A stretch of 44,657 nt of DNA from a virus (IMGVR_UViG_3300042924_003382:1-44657); one strand, 5' to 3'. Positions 16,199 to 25,766 are shown, counted from the stretch's first letter. Notes: a model not told the origin generated them from the sequence alone. Numbers and translations: made by a program.

Positions 16199-18214
16199 CT
16201 ATTGCTGTGAAATCATTGGTCGAGAAGCAACGCTGCCAGTAAATGTTACTGTCCGAATCTCAGGCTGCCCCTTCTGGAGCGAGAATGTCGCATCTACAGC
16301 GTACCCTCGCAAGCCAATCCTATCTCGATACGTCTTGTCAGAAGCGTCTGCAAACGTGATGACTCCGTTGTTTTGCGAGATGTCTTGGTTGCTAGTGTTG
16401 ATTTGCACTGCAATCTGTGCGGACGTGGAGGCTGATCGCGCTACAGCTTGAACCACCGAGTAGTATTTTTCCTGCAATGTTCCGAGCGTGTATTGACGAG
16501 TTCTGAAGCTGGCAAGGATGCTTGCCGGAGCCAACGTGTTCTCTGTAAGCGTTGCTGGCAGGATAAAGGTGAGCGTTGGAGATGCGTTGGTCGTCGTCCT
16601 GATGTAGTCCCCGTCCACCTTCTGCTCGTTGACATACACGCCGCCATTCTCTGAAGTGATGACTCCCGACTGGTCAAACCTACGGATGACGAATAGCTCC
16701 TTGGCGTTTTTGTATTGGAGCACTTGAAACTCGTCCGGCCCCATAATCGCATCTGGGTCAACGGCTTGATAGCTATCAACGCTCTCCCATGCGTCGTTGA
16801 GCATATTCCAAATCAGAATATGGCTATTGCTGGAAGCTGTGTCGATTGGCAGTGCCATCCACAAGCGGTTGTTGAAATAGGCTCCGTATGCCTTGTTGAC
16901 GAAGTTGTAGTTGATGCGTTGAATCCAGTCGTCGATGTTATTGGAGAGCGTCTTGGTGTCACCGATGAGCTTGAGGTCAAGCTGCGGCGTGAGCATGTTG
17001 ATGCCACGTTGCGAGAGGAAGAACACAAACTGTCCGGCAGACACAACGGACTTTCGAGCAAGGCAACCGAGTTCGGTTGTCACCACTGTAATCGATGAGT
17101 TGACCCCTGGTGCTGACCCTACCACATAGTTGCTCGTCTCGATGTAGCAGATGTAAATGCTCTTCTGCATGAACACCAAGAACTGGTCCTGCACCCATGG
17201 CAACACCCCGACAAGCGTGTCGTTGAGTCCCGTGTTGATGGTGAAGTTGTTCAGCGTGAGATCGAACGTGCGGTAATCGAGAATGTCCGAGACAGCCAGC
17301 TTGTTGCGCTTGTAGGCAACGATGAGCCTGTTCTGGAACTGTAGCGCAAAGTCACCAGGGGGCGTTGAGCAAGCTCCTGACGTGAACCCTGCCTCGCCAA
17401 CCATGAACGCTGGCTTCGTTTGCGGAACGATGTCGATTACGTTTGAAACGCCATCCCAGAACAGGGGCGGTTTTCCACGTTGGACGAAGCATGCGGTCGT
17501 GCTGTGCTGTGTTGTCGATGCGGTCGTTACAAATGTGAAAGTCGTTGGGGATGGAGTTGTCGCTACAACGTAGTTGTTGTTGATTGGCTCCGCATTGTTG
17601 TCGAAGGAGTAGAAGCTAACTTCCTCTCCCACGGAGTATCCATGAACAGTGGACGTTGTTACCGTTACAGTCACGTTTGCTCCGTTTGGTTTTGAGAACG
17701 TCCCCGTGAGCTTTGCTTCATCCGTTCGTCCACGGAATATGAGGATGTGGTCTTGGCCGTTGTACGGGAATGGGCCTTGAACATCGAACGCGATTCCGGC
17801 GGGATTACCCTCAATGAGTCGCTCAAGGTTCTCTGTCGTGATGTTGTCTCCGCTTTCTGTGGCAAGCAGGAACGTGGTTGCCATTCTCCGCCCAGTGGCA
17901 AAGTTGATGCGGGACGATAGCGATGAAGGTTGGCCCAGCTGCTCTGGAGTGTAAATGTACACGCCATCTAAGCAGACAAGCATCAGCCTGTCTGTGTTGG
18001 TGATGTCCGTGTATGCAAACGAAGTGACCAGCGTATCGCTCGCCAGCAATTGTCCTGTCAGTTTCTCAAGACCTTTTCGTGCAGATACAACGCCACGCTC
18101 AAGTCGGCAGTTCTGGGCAAGCTGCAACATTCCAGGCTCCAGAGCAATGGGGTTGAGTCGGGATGCAAATCCCTTGAATCCCATGTCCCCATCAGTCTGT
18201 TGCTGGTATGCCAT
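16199..18214 (-). CDS. Podovirus tail protein (tail tubular protein B-like)
   Basis: 671 aa, strand-rich. The opening GFASRLNPIALEPGMLQLAQ, then RKGLEKLTG, resembles the start of phage tail-tube/nozzle proteins in which a G..SR..P..L..G....A.N......G....RKG pattern recurs. Its size and location next to fibre genes fit the nozzle protein of a podovirus tail. The family assignment is by pattern memory and needs a profile search. TAATG overlap at 18214 with the acidic small protein. Confidence 0.6.
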   Translation of the reverse strand: MAYQQQTDGDMGFKGFASRLNPIALEPGMLQLAQNCRLERGVVSARKGLEKLTGQLLASDTLVTSFAYTDITNTDRLMLVCLDGVYIYTPEQLGQPSSLSSRINFATGRRMATTFLLATESGDNITTENLERLIEGNPAGIAFDVQGPFPYNGQDHILIFRGRTDEAKLTGTFSKPNGANVTVTVTTSTVHGYSVGEEVSFYSFDNNAEPINNNYVVATTPSPTTFTFVTTASTTQHSTTACFVQRGKPPLFWDGVSNVIDIVPQTKPAFMVGEAGFTSGACSTPPGDFALQFQNRLIVAYKRNKLAVSDILDYRTFDLTLNNFTINTGLNDTLVGVLPWVQDQFLVFMQKSIYICYIETSNYVVGSAPGVNSSITVVTTELGCLARKSVVSAGQFVFFLSQRGINMLTPQLDLKLIGDTKTLSNNIDDWIQRINYNFVNKAYGAYFNNRLWMALPIDTASSNSHILIWNMLNDAWESVDSYQAVDPDAIMGPDEFQVLQYKNAKELFVIRRFDQSGVITSENGGVYVNEQKVDGDYIRTTTNASPTLTFILPATLTENTLAPASILASFRTRQYTLGTLQEKYYSVVQAVARSASTSAQIAVQINTSNQDISQNNGVITFADASDKTYRDRIGLRGYAVDATFSLQKGQPEIRTVTFTGSVASRPMISQQ

Positions 18215-18450
18215 TAGCGTTTGCTCTTTTGAACCACGAACGTCGTTGCCACGGGCATTGCCTTGCCCTCTTCCTCGTCATCATCTTCTTCGTATTCCTC
18301 ACCTTCCTCGCAGCACTCTCCGATAAGCTCCGTGGCTTTCTTCATCAGCTTGTAAGCCTTCTTCATCTTCATCATGTGCTCGCCATGGCCCTCATCCTCG
18401 CTCTCGCCGCCGCCAACAAGCGCATTCATCAGTTCTTCAAGTTTGCTCAT
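18214..18450 (-). CDS. Acidic small protein
   Basis: 78 aa, starting MSKLEELMNALVGGGES, with a methionine/lysine-rich helix and an acidic run (EEGEEYEEDDDEEEG). No domain recognised. It follows the endolysin by ATGA overlap and precedes the tail nozzle gene. It could be a tail assembly chaperone or a DNA mimic, but the sequence does not decide. Confidence 0.7.
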   Translation of the reverse strand: MSKLEELMNALVGGGESEDEGHGEHMMKMKKAYKLMKKATELIGECCEEGEEYEEDDDEEEGKAMPVATTFVVQKSKR

Positions 18451-18911
18451 AGGATGTCTTGGCCTTTGTTGTGTTTGTCCAGCAGTGTGAGAATCGGAAG
18501 CCCCTTGCTCAACTCGAAATGCGGCTCATCCACCATGCTCTTGAATGTACCGCCCCATGTGAGTCCGTAACTGTCGGCTAAAGCTCCGGCTTTTTTGTGG
18601 AAAGCACTAGCTGTCTTAGGCTCATCGCTATCAAGATACTTCCCGCCACGAAAGACGCCGCAATCAATTGCCAGTCCGTAGTTGTGATAGCTCGTGCCAG
18701 GCTTTGCGTTGGAGACGATTCGGCCAGGTTTCGTTCGGCCTTGGGCGTAAATAGCGGCTTGTTCATCGAAGGTGCGTAATCCAGAGATTGCACGGTATTC
18801 AAGCCCCTCCATGGCTGCAAGCCTTTGCGCGTCCTCCATGAACGCACGGAACTTCGGCTGCACCTTCTCATGCAGCGTGCCTAGCGTCTTTTCTGTGCGA
18901 GGATCAAGCAT
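18447..18911 (-). CDS. Endolysin, M15 (VanY-type) peptidase
   Basis: 154 aa. Zinc-binding residues of the M15 L-alanyl-D-glutamate/D-Ala-D-Ala peptidase family are visible: H76 and D83 in SYHNYGLAIDCG, and H131 in EPHFELSKG; the family arginine lies in ISGLRTFDEQAAIYAQGRT. It would cut peptidoglycan cross-links or stem peptides at the end of infection. Length is normal for the single-domain phage enzymes. The two small membrane proteins upstream make up the rest of the lysis cassette. Confidence 0.9.
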   Translation of the reverse strand: MLDPRTEKTLGTLHEKVQPKFRAFMEDAQRLAAMEGLEYRAISGLRTFDEQAAIYAQGRTKPGRIVSNAKPGTSYHNYGLAIDCGVFRGGKYLDSDEPKTASAFHKKAGALADSYGLTWGGTFKSMVDEPHFELSKGLPILTLLDKHNKGQDIL

Positions 18912-19068
18912 TGTCGTGTCGGCTGGCGAGTTCGCTTACTTTGTCCCAGAGTTTCTGGCGGTCTATCTCGCAGTCCTTAATCTTGCTGGCTAGCCACCAA
19001 ATGGCGACTGCCATCGCTGCGGCAAGTGGGCCTTGAGCAACAAGCTGCTCCATCGCTTTTTCCATCAT
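18904..19068 (-). CDS. Small membrane protein, holin or spanin candidate
   Basis: 54 aa with one hydrophobic segment (GPLAAAMAVAIWWLASKI, about 13-30) and a charged C-terminus (DCEIDRQKLWDKVSEL). AAGGAG lies upstream of the ATG at 19068. The stop is 8 bp inside the endolysin gene. A single-TM protein directly ahead of an endolysin is usually part of the lysis set: a holin or an i-spanin-like protein. Confidence 0.75.
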   Translation of the reverse strand: MMEKAMEQLVAQGPLAAAMAVAIWWLASKIKDCEIDRQKLWDKVSELASRHDNA

Positions 19069-19232
19069 TTGCGCTCCTTTCGGAGAATGTTGATAGCCGA
19101 ATAGACACTGACTCCTGCGGTCATAACTGCTTCAGCTTGGTCTGGCGCAATCTTTAATCCCAGCAGCGTTGCTAGCGAAACTAGCCCTCTCCATGTGGAA
19201 GGCTCAAATAGGCGGTCAAAGATGTACTTCAT
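19065..19232 (-). CDS. Small membrane protein, putative holin
   Basis: 55 aa: MKYIFDRLFEPSTWRGLVSL, then a hydrophobic stretch with a short polar break (KIAPDQAEAV) and a second one, ending NILRKERK. This EPSTWRGL...P.Q...... layout is one I associate with small phage holin-like proteins. The stop overlaps the next start (AAATGATG). It opens the lysis cassette in front of the 54-aa protein and the M15 endolysin. Confidence 0.7.
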   Translation of the reverse strand: MKYIFDRLFEPSTWRGLVSLATLLGLKIAPDQAEAVMTAGVSVYSAINILRKERK

Positions 19233-19241
19233 AATTGTGTT

Positions 19242-19502
19242 CTAGCTGCATTTCCATCTGCGAAGACTTGCCTTGGCTCGCTCTGCTGGCCCCTTAGCTT
19301 TGGCGACAACACCCTTCATCCTAGCGCAGAAGGAGGCTTTCCGGCCTGCGTCTGCCTTGGTCTTTGGGTTGGGGGCTGGAGGCTTGAGCTTGGAGCCAGT
19401 AGCTGCGTTGTACTTTGCACGGCCTTTGGCTGTTAGGCCAGCCCCCTTGGATACAGGGAGCTTTTCGCCGCGACCGACCGAGAGTGAAACTTTCTTGGCC
19501 AT
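19242..19502 (-). CDS. Basic conserved phage protein (DUF6321-like)
   Basis: 86 aa and strongly basic. SVGRGEKLPVSKGAGLTAKG, then RAKYNAATGS, SFCARMKGV and the final LRRWKC match a widespread small phage protein family I recall as DUF6321. The conserved cysteines in FCARM and RWKC suggest metal or nucleic-acid contact. Function unknown; it usually lies near structural or packaging genes, and here it separates fibre and lysis genes. Confidence 0.8.
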   Translation of the reverse strand: MAKKVSLSVGRGEKLPVSKGAGLTAKGRAKYNAATGSKLKPPAPNPKTKADAGRKASFCARMKGVVAKAKGPAERAKASLRRWKCS

Positions 19503-19503
19503 G

Positions 19504-22398
19504 TTACTTGTAGAGGTACATCAAAAGGAACCCTGCTCCACCATTTCCTCCATTTCCTCCAGCATAACTACCTGGCCCTGCGCCAAGGTCGTCATACATG
19601 CAGCCTCCACCTCCTCCTCCACACCCAGGCTGGCCATTAGCTCCATTGCCTGCTCTGTAAAATGTCCCGTTGTATATTGCCGTTGAGGTGTTGGCCGCTG
19701 CCCCTCCTGCGCCACCGAAATGAATTGGCGAAATCGACATGGGCGAAGTTGCGTCAATTGACGTAGAAGAGCCAGCAGTTCCTTTGTACTGAATTGCAGA
19801 TCCAGACGAATATAGTATGTAATTTCTATCGTTTATATTTCCGCCATCATACAGCGTAAGAGACGCATCCACGCCTCCGCCACCTGCGCCAGCACTTACA
19901 TATACATTTGAAGAGTATGCAGTGTTGTTTGTTGGTGGTTGCCCAGGCCCACCTGCAAGTCCGCCTCCTCCAGTTTGAGCGTCTTGAACCCAAATATCAA
20001 AGAAACTTAACGACCCTCCGCCAGAGCTTGATGTGCTTCCGCCTTGTCCTCCAGTAGCGGTTTGCTGGTTTATGTAAAACCCACAGTCAAGTATAGGAAA
20101 TTGAGGGCCGCCAGCTTGCAGTAGAACAAGCGTGCCTTGCCCTGCTAAACCATTGGTTGCGTTTCCGTTTACATCCATGTATCCACCTGCTCCACCAGCC
20201 CCTATGTCGTAGGTGATGAATGCGTTTTCAACATACACCTTTTCTCTTCGTCCAAAAACCCCGCAAGCTCCTCCTCCTCCACCGGAAACTGCAAATGGCC
20301 CGTTGATGTACGCGCCAGCTCCACCTCCTCCTCCGCCTCCGGCAGCGTAAATGTCTGCGTATTTGTAGCCAGAAGGCACATTGTATGTGCCCGATGTTGG
20401 CCCAGTGAATAAAATCTTGAGAATGTCATACGACACAGAGCCTCCAGCCGATGTTGGCTCCCATTGAGATCCATTCCATCCTAGAACTTGCCCTGTTGTT
20501 GGTGCTGTTGATGCAACAGACCTACCTCTTAAGGCTATTATTGTGGAACTTACGCTGCCGCTTCCAGATGCAGATACATCGCCAGTTAATGCAGTGATTC
20601 CACCCGCTCCTGCTGTCCCCCATGACACAACGCTTCCATTGGTCGTGAGCACCTTGCCGCTCTGACCGGATTGCGCTGGAACAAGCGCATTGATTGCATT
20701 CGCTGCTGTAGTTTGCCCAGTGCCTCCATTGGCTATGGCCACCGTGCCAGTCACGTTCGATGCTGTACCTGTGGTATTCTGGTTGAGCGTTGGAACGTCT
20801 GCGGCTTGAATGGCCGAAAGCGTCACGTTTGCACCAGTTCCACGAAGGTACTGGCCCGATGTTACCGCCCCTGCTAGTGCGTTGAGTGCAGCTTGCTGAG
20901 TGGTCTGTCCAGTTCCACCGTTTGCAATGGCTAGCGTCCCTGCAAGTGTAACGGCTCCCGTTGTGCTTGTTGCTGGTGTGAGTCCTGTGGTTCCTGCCGA
21001 GAATGAAGATACTCCACCTGCTCCGCCAGCAGTAGTCTGAATTGTGCCGTCACCGAACTTAATGCCCGTTGTGTCAACGGACAATGCAACTGCTGCGTCG
21101 GGAGCAACGCCAACTCCAACTCGACCACTTGCGCTAACGGTAAACGGAGTTGGATCAACCGATGCTTGGTCTTCCACTACCAATGACGCTCCAGTTCCTT
21201 GGTTTGTAATGCGAACGGCTGTTGCTGTTGAAGACGTGTTATTAAGGTCTACGGTGATGCCGGAACCAGTTCCTGTTGCGTTTTGTGTTACTGAAATTGC
21301 CGTCCCAGCTCCAGTTGTTTGCGTAACTCCAAGCACTGCTCCCGCTGTACTCGCTGATATTCCTTGCGCTGCCGTAAACGAGTTGATTGCAACCGTTGAT
21401 GCCGCTGGATACGTCGCCCCATTGTTTCCTCTCCACGTCAATTGATTGCTTGCATTCAACCATACGTCCCCGTTTGCTACAGGCGTTGGATTTACGTTTG
21501 CGCCAAGATTTACGGGAGCAGTAGACGCTACATTGCCAAGGTTCAGCTTGCCTGTCATCGTGTCTCCAGCCTTCAGCACCGTCGTTCCCCCTTCAGTCAC
21601 TTTTCCGGTGGTCGTACCAAAGTCTGCCGCTACGGTTCCAGAAGTGGTGATTGTGCCTCCAGTTAGCCCTGTGCCTGCCGTGATGCTGGTGACTGTTCCG
21701 CTGCCTCCGCTAGCAGCAGTTGTTTGGGTGGTTCCGTCGCCAAACTTGATCCCTGTGGAGTCTACCGCCAATGCAACTGATGCGTCTGGGGCTACGCCAA
21801 TCCCTACACGCCCGTTGTTTGCCACGGCAAACCGAGTGCTGTCTGGGGTCGTCTCGTCGTTGACAACCAGGCTATTCCCAGAGCCGAGGTTTGTGATAAC
21901 AACCGCATCGCTCGTTGCTGTGGCTGTGTTTGAGATTGTGACAACCTCTCGTGTTCCGCTATTTGACACCGAAAGCACAGCTCCAGCGTTTGCCGTGCTG
22001 CCTATCGTTTGGGGCTGATTGAATGTGTTGGGCAGGGTGGTTGCTGCAAGTGCTCTTGAGGTTGGCCCTGATGAGTCGCGGTATGTAAGAGCACCCTGGT
22101 TGGAAACCCAAATATCACCCGCTGCAATTGTGGATGGAGCACCTGTCGTTAATCGCGAGCCTACGTTTAGCTTTGCCTCTGTATCACTAGCAGCCGCAGT
22201 CAGCTTGCCTGTCATCGTTCCGCCCGATGTCTGCACCGCTCCAGTAATGCGCGAGTCATCCCCTGCTGCCACCGTGCCTGCGGTCGTTCCCGTGTTCTTT
22301 GTGGCTGCATCTCCAAGCCCTAGGTTGGTTCTAGCAGCAGCATTGGTCGTAGACCTTAGCAGCGTGTCAATGTTGTTTGTAACTGTGTAGTTCGGCAT
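19504..22398 (-). CDS. Large tail fibre with glycine-rich tip
   Basis: 964 aa. The shaft consists of IANGGTGQTT-type repeats and two long copies of GRVGIGVAPDASVALAVDST-like modules followed by GIKFGDGTTQTT. The last 250 residues are glycine-rich loops (GGGGGGGAGAYINGPF, GGGGGGCMYDDLGAG), similar in style to the polyglycine adhesin tips of some T4-like phages, ending GFLLMYLYK. It is the best candidate for the receptor-binding fibre. It shares a module with the 22619 fibre. Confidence 0.8.
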   Translation of the reverse strand: MPNYTVTNNIDTLLRSTTNAAARTNLGLGDAATKNTGTTAGTVAAGDDSRITGAVQTSGGTMTGKLTAAASDTEAKLNVGSRLTTGAPSTIAAGDIWVSNQGALTYRDSSGPTSRALAATTLPNTFNQPQTIGSTANAGAVLSVSNSGTREVVTISNTATATSDAVVITNLGSGNSLVVNDETTPDSTRFAVANNGRVGIGVAPDASVALAVDSTGIKFGDGTTQTTAASGGSGTVTSITAGTGLTGGTITTSGTVAADFGTTTGKVTEGGTTVLKAGDTMTGKLNLGNVASTAPVNLGANVNPTPVANGDVWLNASNQLTWRGNNGATYPAASTVAINSFTAAQGISASTAGAVLGVTQTTGAGTAISVTQNATGTGSGITVDLNNTSSTATAVRITNQGTGASLVVEDQASVDPTPFTVSASGRVGVGVAPDAAVALSVDTTGIKFGDGTIQTTAGGAGGVSSFSAGTTGLTPATSTTGAVTLAGTLAIANGGTGQTTQQAALNALAGAVTSGQYLRGTGANVTLSAIQAADVPTLNQNTTGTASNVTGTVAIANGGTGQTTAANAINALVPAQSGQSGKVLTTNGSVVSWGTAGAGGITALTGDVSASGSGSVSSTIIALRGRSVASTAPTTGQVLGWNGSQWEPTSAGGSVSYDILKILFTGPTSGTYNVPSGYKYADIYAAGGGGGGGAGAYINGPFAVSGGGGGACGVFGRREKVYVENAFITYDIGAGGAGGYMDVNGNATNGLAGQGTLVLLQAGGPQFPILDCGFYINQQTATGGQGGSTSSSGGGSLSFFDIWVQDAQTGGGGLAGGPGQPPTNNTAYSSNVYVSAGAGGGGVDASLTLYDGGNINDRNYILYSSGSAIQYKGTAGSSTSIDATSPMSISPIHFGGAGGAAANTSTAIYNGTFYRAGNGANGQPGCGGGGGGCMYDDLGAGPGSYAGGNGGNGGAGFLLMYLYK

Positions 22399-22400
22399 GG

Positions 22401-22619
22401 CTACGGTTGGATGTATTGTGACTGCCCGTCTGGTTGGAAGTAGTTGCTACCGTCTGGCTGTAGGTATGTAAATCCGCTAGGAGGAGGTGCTGCTGCTGCT
22501 GTCTTTTGGAAGCGGAAAGTCAGACTGCTACCAGCGACCTGTACTCTTGCAAAGGTCTTGTTCTGCGTCAATGCTGGATTTGCGTTCCGCTTGCGAATGA
22601 ACTTTGTGATTTTGCCCAT
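22401..22619 (-). CDS. Small hypothetical protein between fibres
   Basis: 72 aa: a basic N-terminus (MGKITKFIRKRNANPALTQN), a strand region, and a C-terminus with short repeats around QPDG (YLQPDGSNYFQPDGQSQYIQ). Not recognised. It is linked to the fibre on one side by TAATG and to the other by a 2-bp gap, so it may help fibre assembly or attachment. Confidence 0.65.
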   Translation of the reverse strand: MGKITKFIRKRNANPALTQNKTFARVQVAGSSLTFRFQKTAAAAPPPSGFTYLQPDGSNYFQPDGQSQYIQP

Positions 22620-24583
22620 TAGTACAAGACGGTTGCAAACACTGTTCCTGTAAACCCTATTGTCGCTCCAGATTCGTTTCTGATTACAACGGTAACCGTT
22701 CCAGCAGACGAGCAGTATGCTGATATTATCAATGCCAACCCAGGGGACGGGCTTGCGCTAAGTGAAGCAAACGCTGGCACTCCAAATCCTGCATTTGCAA
22801 CTGAAACTGTAATAGCTGTCTGTGTGTTGTTTGCTAGAGAAAAGCTAACAGATGGGTTTGATCCTGTAGCCGCTCTGAATGCACCTGTTTGGTTTACACC
22901 TCCAATGGTCAGTGATCCTGCTGTGATTCTGCCAGTGGCAATGATTGAGTCTGTTCCGCCAGGGTTATTGATGTATTGATACCCTGATACCCGAAGAGTT
23001 GGACTCTTGTAGTCTGATGCCGTGTTCGTGTTCTTGAACTCGACAATTGGTATCATCGAGCTTATCGCTGGAGGGGGATTTTGTCCACCAAAGCTAGCTT
23101 CAGTATATAAATAGCTGTTTAGCGTAGTTAAGGGGCTTACGTTTACTCCGAGTCTTCCGTTGTTGTCCGCAACGATTGCTGTTGTTGGAGAGGCTATATC
23201 TATGATTTGAAGCGCATTACCAGAGCCGCTAGAAGTTACAGTCAATGTGCTCTTCTGCTTGCTGTCTGGAGATGCTCCAACAACAAGTGCTCCGCCAGTA
23301 GTGTTGTTTAGAATGTTTACGGCGAAATCTGTTGCAGCCACATCAATTGTGCTTTGTGCTGTGGTGGAAACGTAAGCTGCGCCAAGGTTGATTGGAGTGT
23401 TGCTGGCTGATGTCACTCTTCCTTTTGCATCTACCGTCACGGTTCCGACTTGCGTTGCAGAGCCGTATGTTCCAGCCGCTACGCCAGATGCAGCTAGTGT
23501 TGTTGCCGTTGATCCTGCCGTGCAAGTTACATCCCCAGTGAGTGCTGGATGTGATGTTGCTGGAGCAACACCAGTTAAATCTGCTGCTTGAAGCGCAGAC
23601 ATCACCACGTCTGCTCCATTTCCGCGCAGATACTGAGCGTTGGTGGTTGCTCCGGCTAGAGCGTCCATTGCGGCTTGGCGTGTCGTTTGACCTGTCCCAC
23701 CCTTGTCGAATCCTAGCGTCCCTGTAATATCTGCTACTGGAACTCCAGTCTGCGAGGTGATTGCGCTCGTGCCGTTACCCTTGAGATAACCGCTTGCTGC
23801 TAGCGTGGTTGCCCCTGTGCCTCCGTTTGCCACAGGTAATGTGCCAGCAACTTCGCTGCCTAGCGCAACGGTAGTTGATGCGGTCATGGCGTTTGTGCCG
23901 CTTGCCTTTACGAATCCAGTCAACGTTGCTGCTCCTGTTCCTCCATTTGCCACAGGCAATGTCCCAGCCACTTCACTGCCTAGAGCAACGGTAGCTGATG
24001 CAGTCATGGCATTCGTGCCACTTGCCTTTACGAACCCAGTCAGTGTTGTTGCTCCTGTGCCTCCGTTCGCCACGGGCAATGTCCCAGCCACTTCGCTGGC
24101 TAAGTTTACTGTTGCCGAGGAGGTTAGTTGCGCTGCTCCCCCTGGGCTTTTCACGAAGCCTGCTGTTGGAAACGATGAGCGTCCTGTTCCTCCTTGCCCA
24201 ACTGCAACCTGTCCTGTTATGTCTGCGGCAGGAACCCCTGCCTGTGAGACAATTGCCCCAGTCCCGTTGCCTTTGAGATATGCCGCAGCAGTGTGTGTTA
24301 CCGCACCAGTGCCTCCGCGAGCAACTGGTAGTGTGCCCGTGGAGATGTTTGAGGCGTTGATGGCGACATTAGCTGCTGTTGTCACCCTGCCTCTTGCGTC
24401 AACCGTGAATGTGCCTACTTGCGAGTCTGTGCCAAATGACCCAACGGTCGCGTTGACCACAGGTGAAATCACTGAGTATGGAGCCTTCTTGGTTACAGCC
24501 GGAGTCCCTTGGTTGATGACAACGAAGTCCGTGTCAGCAATGCCGCTAGCTGTTGGTAAGTTGGAAATCTTTACGTCTGGCAT
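22619..24583 (-). CDS. Tail fibre with NGGTGATT repeats
   Basis: 654 aa. The N-terminus PDVKISNLPTASGIADTDFV is typical of virion-attachment ends of phage fibres. Then come tandem LPVANGGTGATTLTGFVKAS repeats (three near-identical 40-aa units), a QYLRGNGADVVMSALQAADL module shared with the 19504 fibre, and a strand-rich C-terminal domain. Fibres built from NGGTG repeats form elongated trimers. It lies just after the tail adaptor gene in transcription order. Confidence 0.8.
   Translation of the reverse strand: MPDVKISNLPTASGIADTDFVVINQGTPAVTKKAPYSVISPVVNATVGSFGTDSQVGTFTVDARGRVTTAANVAINASNISTGTLPVARGGTGAVTHTAAAYLKGNGTGAIVSQAGVPAADITGQVAVGQGGTGRSSFPTAGFVKSPGGAAQLTSSATVNLASEVAGTLPVANGGTGATTLTGFVKASGTNAMTASATVALGSEVAGTLPVANGGTGAATLTGFVKASGTNAMTASTTVALGSEVAGTLPVANGGTGATTLAASGYLKGNGTSAITSQTGVPVADITGTLGFDKGGTGQTTRQAAMDALAGATTNAQYLRGNGADVVMSALQAADLTGVAPATSHPALTGDVTCTAGSTATTLAASGVAAGTYGSATQVGTVTVDAKGRVTSASNTPINLGAAYVSTTAQSTIDVAATDFAVNILNNTTGGALVVGASPDSKQKSTLTVTSSGSGNALQIIDIASPTTAIVADNNGRLGVNVSPLTTLNSYLYTEASFGGQNPPPAISSMIPIVEFKNTNTASDYKSPTLRVSGYQYINNPGGTDSIIATGRITAGSLTIGGVNQTGAFRAATGSNPSVSFSLANNTQTAITVSVANAGFGVPAFASLSASPSPGLALIISAYCSSAGTVTVVIRNESGATIGFTGTVFATVLY
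23811..24170 (-). repeat. 120-bp tandem repeats in fibre gene
   Basis: Three direct repeats of 120 bp begin at 23811, 23931 and 24051 (the third is incomplete), seen as recurrences of a ctcctgtgcctccgtttgcc-type block. They encode the 40-aa fibre repeat. They are similar but not identical, so they are old enough to have diverged. Tandem units like this can change in number by recombination and thereby lengthen or shorten the fibre. Confidence 0.85.
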
Positions 24584-24584
24584 A

Positions 24585-25766
24585 CTAGTAGGTGTATTGC
24601 ATGTTCATGCGTTGCACTTGCCCCTCTTGGCGAAGCACTTTGTCGATAGCGTCCTGCAAGCCTTTCTCTGCAAGCTGGTCAGCAGCCATTGCCACTTCAA
24701 ACTGTCCTTCTGACTTGAGCCAATCGGAGTGCATTCCGTTAATGAGGAAGTCCTTGAACAAGTCTGGGATGGGGATGAGCTTGTAGCTTTGCGGGTGCGT
24801 GTATGGAGATTGTCCACTTAGCGTTGCCGTGATTGGCGAGTAGAAGTCGCCGCGCATCTGCCGATCGTTCGGCGGATTTAAGTGGTCAACGGATGGTTCG
24901 TGAAAGCGGAAGTAGAAGAACTGTGCTCCAGGGAGGTAGCTCGTTGTTGAGTTATACACGTCTCCCCATACAACTGGATTCTCGATGGAGTACTCGATGC
25001 ACACGCTATCCGTGTTCTGCGTGACGAGGAACTTCTGTTCGGAAGCTGCGACATAGCCTGATGCCACGCCGCTATCTTCTAGGATGAACGCCACCTCTTG
25101 CGTGCGGGTCGTTGTGCGTGGATCGCGTGAGTATACGCCTTGAACCGTGTCTGCGTCCTCTGGCAGCTTGATGCGGTTAATGGGCAGGATTTGCGCTCCG
25201 TCAGTGCCGTTCTTGGTGTGTAAGCAAGAGCCGATGTAGTTGTTGTACGGATACCGCTGAAACTGGCTTGCTGTGATAACGACCGTCTCCGTTGCTGCGG
25301 ATGCCGAGTTGATAAGCTCGTTAGTTTGCGCCACAATCTGGATGCACGTCATCCCGTTGGACGTCACTGTTGTTGGCCCTGCTGTGATGGTGCAGGCTTG
25401 GTTTACATCGGCATCGTTTGGCGTGAGCGTGAGCACTCCCTTGGGGATTTGCACTGTGACAGAGCCGCCGACGCTGTAGCTGCTAAATGTGGTGTCCTCG
25501 TAATACGGGCTACTCTCGTCGCTAGAGAAGCGCAGGGTCAGCGTCCCTGTGGCTGGAGCATAGTCCAGCGAGTACATCTGGAGCCCTGGAAAACGTGTGA
25601 TGTACTGGACGAAATCCGGCCAGCGTTCTCTATTCCACGCTTCTGCAATCCGCTTGCTAAAGAAGTCCCGAAAGGTTGCGAACGTCTTGTTGCTCAGGCT
25701 TACCCTATCAACACCAGCAAGTTGCAGGGTTGCGTTCAAGATGTCGCTATACGGGACAGTTTTCAT
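24585..25766 (-). CDS. Putative tail adaptor/tail tubular protein A
   Basis: 393 aa. The start MKTVPYSDILNATLQLAGVD with RIAEAWNRERWPDFV looks like head-to-tail adaptor/tail tubular A proteins of podoviruses; the middle is strand-rich. The C-terminus has helices (LIPIPDLFKDFLINGMHSDW). It is located between the capsid and fibre genes, where this connector is expected. Family named by pattern memory only. TAATG overlap with the 103-aa gene. Confidence 0.6.
   Translation of the reverse strand: MKTVPYSDILNATLQLAGVDRVSLSNKTFATFRDFFSKRIAEAWNRERWPDFVQYITRFPGLQMYSLDYAPATGTLTLRFSSDESSPYYEDTTFSSYSVGGSVTVQIPKGVLTLTPNDADVNQACTITAGPTTVTSNGMTCIQIVAQTNELINSASAATETVVITASQFQRYPYNNYIGSCLHTKNGTDGAQILPINRIKLPEDADTVQGVYSRDPRTTTRTQEVAFILEDSGVASGYVAASEQKFLVTQNTDSVCIEYSIENPVVWGDVYNSTTSYLPGAQFFYFRFHEPSVDHLNPPNDRQMRGDFYSPITATLSGQSPYTHPQSYKLIPIPDLFKDFLINGMHSDWLKSEGQFEVAMAADQLAEKGLQDAIDKVLRQEGQVQRMNMQYTY

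Noticed and set aside
22619-24583. CRISPR-like regularly spaced repeats
   Set aside because: The 120-bp periodicity comes from in-frame protein repeats in a fibre gene; there are no short palindromic repeats with unique spacers anywhere in the window.
23805-24713. Plus-strand ORF (302 codons) opposite the fibre repeats
   Set aside because: VAPVPPFATGNVPATS-type repeats mirror the fibre's tandem repeats on the other strand; there is no independent support.
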